Assembly: GCF_963676685.1 (NCBI RefSeq)
Contig: NC_092355.1
Location: forward strand, 62,965,613 to 63,029,612
Length of the DNA: 64,000 bases
Direction: 5' to 3'
Source: Mytilus edulis
Lineage: Eukaryota > Mollusca > Bivalvia > Mytilida > Mytilidae
Shown piece by piece: positions 58,002 through 64,000 of this stretch (its first letter is position 1; every line of letters begins with the position of its first letter). The translations under genes were made by a program, and so were the position numbers. The notes under the pieces were generated by a model. It did not search any database. It had not been told where the DNA came from and saw nothing but the letters and a program-made list of their open reading frames with translations.

Positions 58002-59139
58002 ATAATAATAATATGTAATAACTACCAGTGTTGATGAACTGAAGGTAAAACCAAGGTGCAGATTGAAAACATCTGCAAATACCAGTACTTTTTCAGAAAA
58101 CAAGTTTATTTTTTTTTCAGGCATATTAACATAATTAATGAAAGTAATCAAAAGATCTTCGCATACTCAATTTTAAGCTGTTTTTTGGAACACACGTTTG
58201 CAATAACTTTGTTCTTGTTTATGCATTAAAAATTAAATGAATTTTATAATTATGTTTCGTGCATACGAAAACATGCAATAACAATATGTACAACTATCAT
58301 CTATTAGTTTTAGTAACTTCGTTCTTATCAATATGTTTAAGTAAGGGTAATGATTAGAAAGGAATCAAATCGTTTTCAAATATTTAACGATAGTCTATAG
58401 TTTTATGTGTTTGTTTTTCCCCCTTTTTCGTCTAGATTTATTTACTTCCGTTTGTCGATAAAAAGCTGTCTAGCAATTTGCATGATATTAGTTTAATTGA
58501 ATTTCAACAAGATATGCACGTTACCTCGAGGAATTTTGATCTGTCATTGACTGAACTTATATCCCTGACTGCAATTCCCTTCAGCATGGTTGACGAATTT
58601 GGATTTTTAAGTTTCAGCAAGCGAAAATAGACCTGGGGTATCTGTGCATGCAATTGCAAAAAGATATATCATAAGATGGCATTTGTGCATAAAAAAAGAT
58701 AAAAGAAGGAAAAGGAAAATTCAACTTCAAAGTCGAACAAAAACTGATAACGGCACGGCACAAAACGAAAAAACAATGTGACATACAACAGTTTACAAGG
58801 GAAATTTTAGAAAACGGCTTTGAACTAAAAAATAAATGTTCCATAAAACACAATCCGTCAACGAATGAGGTCGCTGGAGGACTCACACATGTGTATACCG
58901 ACATAAATGATCATAACAGTTTGTATAAAAGTGACGCCTAACAATCATGCATTCAAACATCATTCCGAATTCCAATAGCAAAAAAAGTATTTGGAAGACT
59001 TCGTATGCATGCTATTAGTATTTTTTTGTAATCATATAACAAAATAATGATCGCATGTCCTGTACATGTTTAACTAGACTTGCAATTGCTTTACATAAAT
59101 CCAACACTAAGTTAGTGTTTCAGCGGTTTTGTATTACAA

Positions 59140-60010
59140 AAATAAAATTGAGAATGGAAATGGGGAATGTGTCAAAGAGACAACAACCCGACCATAAAAC
59201 AGACAGCAGTAGAAGGTCACCAACAGATCTTCAATGCAGCAAGAAATTCTCGCACCCGGAGGCGTCCTTAAGCTGGCCGCTAAACACATATTTATATACT
59301 AGTTCAGTGATAATGACCGCCATACTAAACTCCAAACTGTACACAAGAAACAAAAAATTAAAAATAATACAAGACAAACAAAGGCCAGAGGATCCTAAGT
59401 TGGGACAAGCGCAAAAATGCGGCGGGGTTAAACATGTTTTTGAGATCTCAACCCTCCCCCTATACATCTAGCCAATGTAGAAAAGTAAACGCATAACAAT
59501 ACGCACGTTAAAATTCAGTTCAAGAGAAGTCCGAGTCATATGTCAGAAGATGTAACCAAAAAAAATAAACAAAATGACAATAATACATAAATAACAACTA
59601 GGTGACTACTAGCAGTTAACTGACATGCTAGCTCCAGAATTAAACTGAACTATTATGTCTTCATCATATGAATATCAGGCACAATCCTTCCAGTTAGGGG
59701 TTTAGTATCATACAATCATAACATATATGAGACGACCATAACCCGTGTCATGCCAACAACTGGTTTTAAAATAAATGTGTTTAGTTGCGATGCAAAGACC
59801 CTATAAGTGAATCAATTTTAACGCCAAAATATGCAAAATATAATGATCTGACAACGGTATCGTAACTATATCCCTTCTTAATGAGTCTATTTAAAGGTTT
59901 TGTTAGCTTCTGAGGTGAATACTGTTATTTTTTATGCTTTATAAAGAATATTTCCATAAAAAAAATGGATGTGAAACAACTGAACGTATAAGAAGTCTGC
60001 ATGTATGTGC
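59140..60010 (-). mobile_element. Penelope-like 3' tail copy
   Basis: Minus-strand copy with GGGGAATGTGTCAAAGAGAC, CGCACCCGGAGGCGTCCTTA, GAGATCTCAACCCTCCCCC, CATATGAATATCAGGCACAA and GTCATGCCAACAACTGG. It corresponds to 28905-29760 and stops before the reverse transcriptase segment. The open frames within it are not genes. Confidence 0.65.
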
Positions 60011-61669
60011 TAATACCAAATGTATATAATGACAAATGTAATACACATCAATTATAAATATTTTTATAATCATATTTTTAAAAATGTGGAAATGCAAGCT
60101 ACCAAAGTGAGAAACAGACATTATCTAATTGTAAACAGATGCTGATTTGCTTAAATTGAATATATATCATATGAAGGTTTTTTTTCACATATTTTTATTT
60201 TCCCTTCCGAATATGATTTGTTAGATAAAACAGGGACCCCTCTATCAGCTGTCTTTGACTTCTTAGGTTTTATTTTTAAATGTTAAACGCTGTACCCGTA
60301 TTTATTACATTTTCCCTATTATGTCTTTTTGATCACACATCGTTGTCAATATAATATAATTTCAAAAAAAATAAAGGAAATGCCTGTTCCTAGTCAGAAA
60401 TATGACAGTTGCTATCCATACGTTTTATATGTTGATGGGTTTGGGCTTTTGATTTTGCCTGTTGCTTAGGAACTTTCCGTTTTCAATAGTACTTTCTTAA
60501 TTGATGAGATTTCAAAATTTTACAAACATAAGAAAACAATATAGGTCACCGATTGGCTTTCAACATTGAGAAACCATTAGTAATCGTACAGCCAACTATG
60601 AAAGACCCAAACATAATATAATGATGCAATGTATGAGAGAAAAGAAATGGCCTAATTTATGAAGTAAAGCTAACGAAAAATAAATACTATAAAGTATGAT
60701 AGACATAAACTATCTATAATTACTATAATACATTGCCTCGAACTGGGACAAGCAAACACAGAATGTGTTGGGTTACATTTGTACACATGTGTGTGAGCGC
60801 TTGTCATTCAAAACCATTTTTCAGGTGTGCAACAACACATAATCAAATTGTAAACATCAGTTGCAGATGGCTAAACACATATACATTAGATTACATCAAT
60901 ACAATATACAAAAACCACCGATATAGGAATATTCACGGCAATTAAAAACTAGTTCAAACCAATTACAACTAATAAATAAATGATGTTTACCATAATCTCA
61001 TATCAGTTACTTGGGTCCAAATATTATCGTCGTATTTTAAGACTAATAAAGTCTAATGTGGGGGGGGGGGATTTATTCGCCATTGTATGTCTGTCTGTTA
61101 ACGTAAAGCTTTTTTTATAACAGTGACAAAACATTTCAAATTCCTGGTAACCAGACGTCGTGTATTACTTTGAAATCCAAATACATGTATTTTCTTGGAT
61201 ACCCTCCGTTAATGTTTATAATTTTGTAATGATATCAAAGCGTATTTCTTACCAATAATGTACGCAATTTATCTGATTCTGAAATGAGATCTCCTTAAAT
61301 TGTGAGTTAAACAAACAATGTACAAAAGTGATCATAATCTAAAGTTCATTGGTATAGATTCTAACACAATAAAGGGGAATATAAACAGAACGAAACCAGT
61401 TGCTCCAACAAGACTCTCGTCGCCTTCTTTGCCACCTCAAAAGCGAATTAACCCAAAGCATACGTATATAACTCTAAACAAATCATAAGCAAAAATAAAT
61501 ACGTATTTTGAAAAGCAAGACAACAGAGGTGTAAACTTTAAAAAAAAATGGTTTGTTGAACCATGTTACCTTCCTGGCGCAGATAGGTCATTCGCTTCGA
61601 GTCGGACGCACATGTTTTTACACTGTCTCTTATAACATGTATTTTTATTTTACGTATTGATCTTTTCCT

Positions 61670-62360
61670 CAATATTGACGCAGATGGACGACTTTACAAG
61701 AAAATCTATTATAAACGTGACGATTTCAACTTCCCAATTATCAATTTCTCATTTCTCAGCAGTAACATACCCTCTGTCCCTTCGTATGGTGTTTACATAT
61801 CTCAATTGATACGTTATTCTCGTGCTTGTTCACACTATACGGACTTCATATACAGGAGTGTGTTCCTTACGCAGAAACTGCTCCAACAAAGTTATGAATA
61901 GGACAGATTAAAATTCACACTCCGTAAATTTGATGGACACCATCATGAATTGGTAGATCCATACGATGTGTCTTTGACCAAACTAGCTAAGGACATTCTT
62001 CCCACATGGTATATTGTGGTTTATCATTAAGTCGTATAATCTTTTAATTACCGAACGTGACTTATACCCGATTGTGACTGTTTTGCTGAGTGTGAATTCG
62101 CATTACTATAAGACGGTACTTTTCTATCCCAAATTCGTGTACAATGTATTTGGTTTTGATGTTATATTTTTTATTCTCATCGGATATTGTCTAATGCTAA
62201 GTCCGTTTCTGTATGTGTTACATTTTAATGTTGTGTCGTTGTTCTCCTCTTATATTTAATGCATTTCCCTCAGTTTTAGTTTGTTACCCCGATTTTGTTT
62301 TTTGTCCATCGATTTACGAGTTTTGAACAGGGGTATACTACTGTTGCCTTTATTTACGTA
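61670..62360 (+). pseudogene. Penelope-like reverse transcriptase remnant and tail
   Basis: Reads DADGRLYKKIYYKRDDFNFP, IPSVPSYGVYISQLIRYSRA and FLTQKLLQQSYE then an in-frame stop (61898-61900), continuing LRKFDGHHHELVDPYDVSLT. Tail text CCCGATTTTGTTTTTTGTCC and TATACTACTGTTGCCTTTAT recurs at 21500-21565. A different subfamily from 29839-30309, judged by sequence and tail. Confidence 0.65.
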
Positions 62361-63211
62361 ACTATATATTTAACGGGATTCCATGTTTTTGATTATTTTA
62401 GATCGCCCAAAAAATTATTAACTTTGGTGTATAATACAAATATTTTGTGTTCACCATGTCCCTAACTTCCTCCGAAAACTATTTTGTCACAGCTTTTTTC
62501 AAGTACAACGGAACAGAATCACTTCATCTTTGGCGAAGAGTCCGACAGTAATGCATTGCAACGTACTGTTTGAATCTGTGAGATATCTACATGGGTTTAA
62601 CCAACATAATTACCGATACTTTGATATTTTCATTCAGTTATTAACCACACAATAGTTCGTCACACGTTTTTCGAAAATCTTTGCACTTGATTACGTTATA
62701 TATTGACAAACAGCTTTGTCGCTTTGACATATTCACCATTTCCTTTCTCAATTTTATTGTAGCAATGTGTTGTAAAAAGTAAAATAAAAGAATAACTGAA
62801 CTCCAAGGAAAATTCAAAACGGTAAGTCCCTATTGAAATGACAAAATAAAAGCTCACACATAAAACGAATGGATAACAACTGTCATATTCCTGACTTGGT
62901 AAAGGCATTTTCTTAAATAGCAAATGATGGATTAAATCTGGTTTTAACATGTGGGTGGTTATTTTGATCTGTCTAACAACTACGTTCTTGTCGATGGCAA
63001 TTCTGAATGACGATTAGTGCTTAACTTAGCGCGACAATGCATACATTCTTGTTTTGTATCGATTACGTTTTTTTATGCGTACAAATTCAGTCATGTACGT
63101 AAAATATTGCATTGATATGTATAAAATTTCAATTAACCTTACGATAATATTCTTTTGAATGTGTTTACCAAATAAGCGTGACATGTCTTTAGTTTAAGGT
63201 CAATGTTCTAA

Positions 63212-63249
63212 TTAATTTCCTTCTTCCGGATTTCATATTAGCGAATATA
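63212..63249 (+). promoter_or_regulatory. Conserved leader block upstream of gene D ATG
   Basis: TTAATTTCCTTCTTCCGG then ATTTCAT, with CTTCCGGA starting 27 bases before the ATG. Aligns with the gene B and C blocks. Confidence 0.45.
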
Positions 63250-63316
63250 ATGAAGAATGTTAGACTTTTTAATCTCGTCCTGACGTCTTTATTTATATTG
63301 TGTGCTGCAGTCGCAG
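63250..63316 (+). CDS. Gene D exon 1: signal peptide of a fourth paralogue (3' partial)
   Basis: MKNVRLFNLVLTSLFILCAA then VA and a split Gly codon before GTTAGT. It is 67 bases, like gene C exon 1, phase 1, and preceded by the same leader block. Nearly identical to gene C over RLFNLVL. The next expected exon (lectin 1) is not found before base 64000; introns here are 1.2 kb in B and 2.1 kb in C, so it should lie beyond the window. The rest, 63317-64000, is AT-rich with nothing recognised. Confidence 0.75.
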
Positions 63317-64000
63317 GTTAGTCATTACACACATAAAATAAGTAATGTTTTACAAGTATATACATTGACGTCTTTTGTAGGCATATTGTCGAAATACTAT
63401 TATATATTTAATAAGTAGTGAATGTTCGCTTTATTCCCTGAACTACATTTTGAAAGGCGATTTTTGAATTTATATACTGCGTACATCTATGGCATTTGAT
63501 TCTGTGAATAATCTATGCCATAGCTGCACAATGAAATTTTTTCCAAAGTTTAATATTATAATAAGACATTGGAACGAAATCTAACAGTTCAGTTATTTGA
63601 ATCTTAGATTGAATTTAAAATTGAGATGAGAAGAAAATTATCGCTCGGTTTATCTAATAGAAAAATGCTTGTGTATGCTATACTTGTATCAGTAACTCTC
63701 CGTGGATAGAATAAACACGATTACTGTATTTATATTTTATGTTCATCGTTTATGTTACATGAGTTTTAACCTTGTTGATTACTCAACACTGGGAGTCAGA
63801 ATTGTATGTGTTTGCACAAAAAATACACAGAGAGGCACGTCTTTCTACCCAGAGACAGTTTAAATTTTGTTTGAAAATGTAAGATATTTTTACCATCTTC
63901 TGTTTAAGACATATTAAGATAAGCAACAGAAACCGATGCGTTCAAGTTGGGAACATAATATACGTAGGTAAGGGTTTCCCCTGTAATCAACGTACTCATA

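Larger units (their letters stand above)
57878..63249. other. Intergenic region between genes C and D
   Basis: Contains a CGCCAGACG fragment (57955-57980), AT-rich unique-looking sequence to 58600, a possible repeat at 58650-58900, a Penelope tail copy (59140-60010), repeat fragments (60375-60600), a Penelope coding remnant (61670-62360) and a GGGACTTTCC-type repeat in reverse (62810-62950). No host gene recognised. Confidence 0.55.

Noticed and set aside
59055-59471. 138-codon open frame
   Set aside because: It reads across a Penelope-like 3' tail that is non-coding in its other copies.

Overview
The window looks like bivalve mollusc nuclear DNA, most probably from a mussel (Mytilus or a close relative). 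It is strongly AT-rich, has short exons in long introns, and is full of short dispersed repeats I associate with mussel genomes: elements carrying CGCCAGACGCGCGTTTCGTC, decayed Penelope-like reverse transcriptase fragments with a shared 3' tail, foldback elements and a ~160-bp tandem repeat. The species is inferred from memory of such repeats, not tested.

The window holds a head-to-tail array of at least four paralogous genes, all on the + strand. Gene A (from before base 1 to 19439) lacks its 5' end here. Gene B (23722-41907, 13 exons) and gene C (45360-57877, 13 exons) are complete. Gene D begins at 63250 and shows only its signal-peptide exon. I assembled the exons by hand from splice signals and paralogue comparison. 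Joined, they give open frames of 772 codons (B), 778 codons (C) and 675 codons (A, partial), with the same order and intron phases in every copy.

The predicted product is a type I membrane protein: signal peptide, SUEL-type (galactose/rhamnose-binding-like) lectin domain, TSP1 repeat, second lectin-like domain, second TSP1 repeat, a short linker, a probable beta-sandwich domain split over three main exons (marked by CCGRIKxWExIP and GDIxGW), two degenerate cadherin-like repeats, one transmembrane helix and a tyrosine-containing cytoplasmic tail. A surface recognition, adhesion or immune-type receptor is a reasonable guess, but ligand and function are unknown. The paralogues differ in ways that suggest diversification: A is closest to B in its lectin/TSP1 half and to C in its 3' half, A and C use a GC splice donor where B uses GT, B has a shorter and different tail, and B and C have each lost a different cysteine of one pair.

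Region by region: 1-4124 is probably an intron of gene A, with no exon seen; 4125-19439 gene A; 19440-23721 intergenic, with a Penelope-like 3' remnant and a foldback; 23722-41907 gene B, with introns swollen by mobile elements; 41908-45359 intergenic repeats; 45360-57877 gene C, compact; 57878-63249 intergenic with two Penelope-like remnants; 63250-64000 start of gene D. I recognised no RNA genes, CRISPR arrays or minus-strand host genes.
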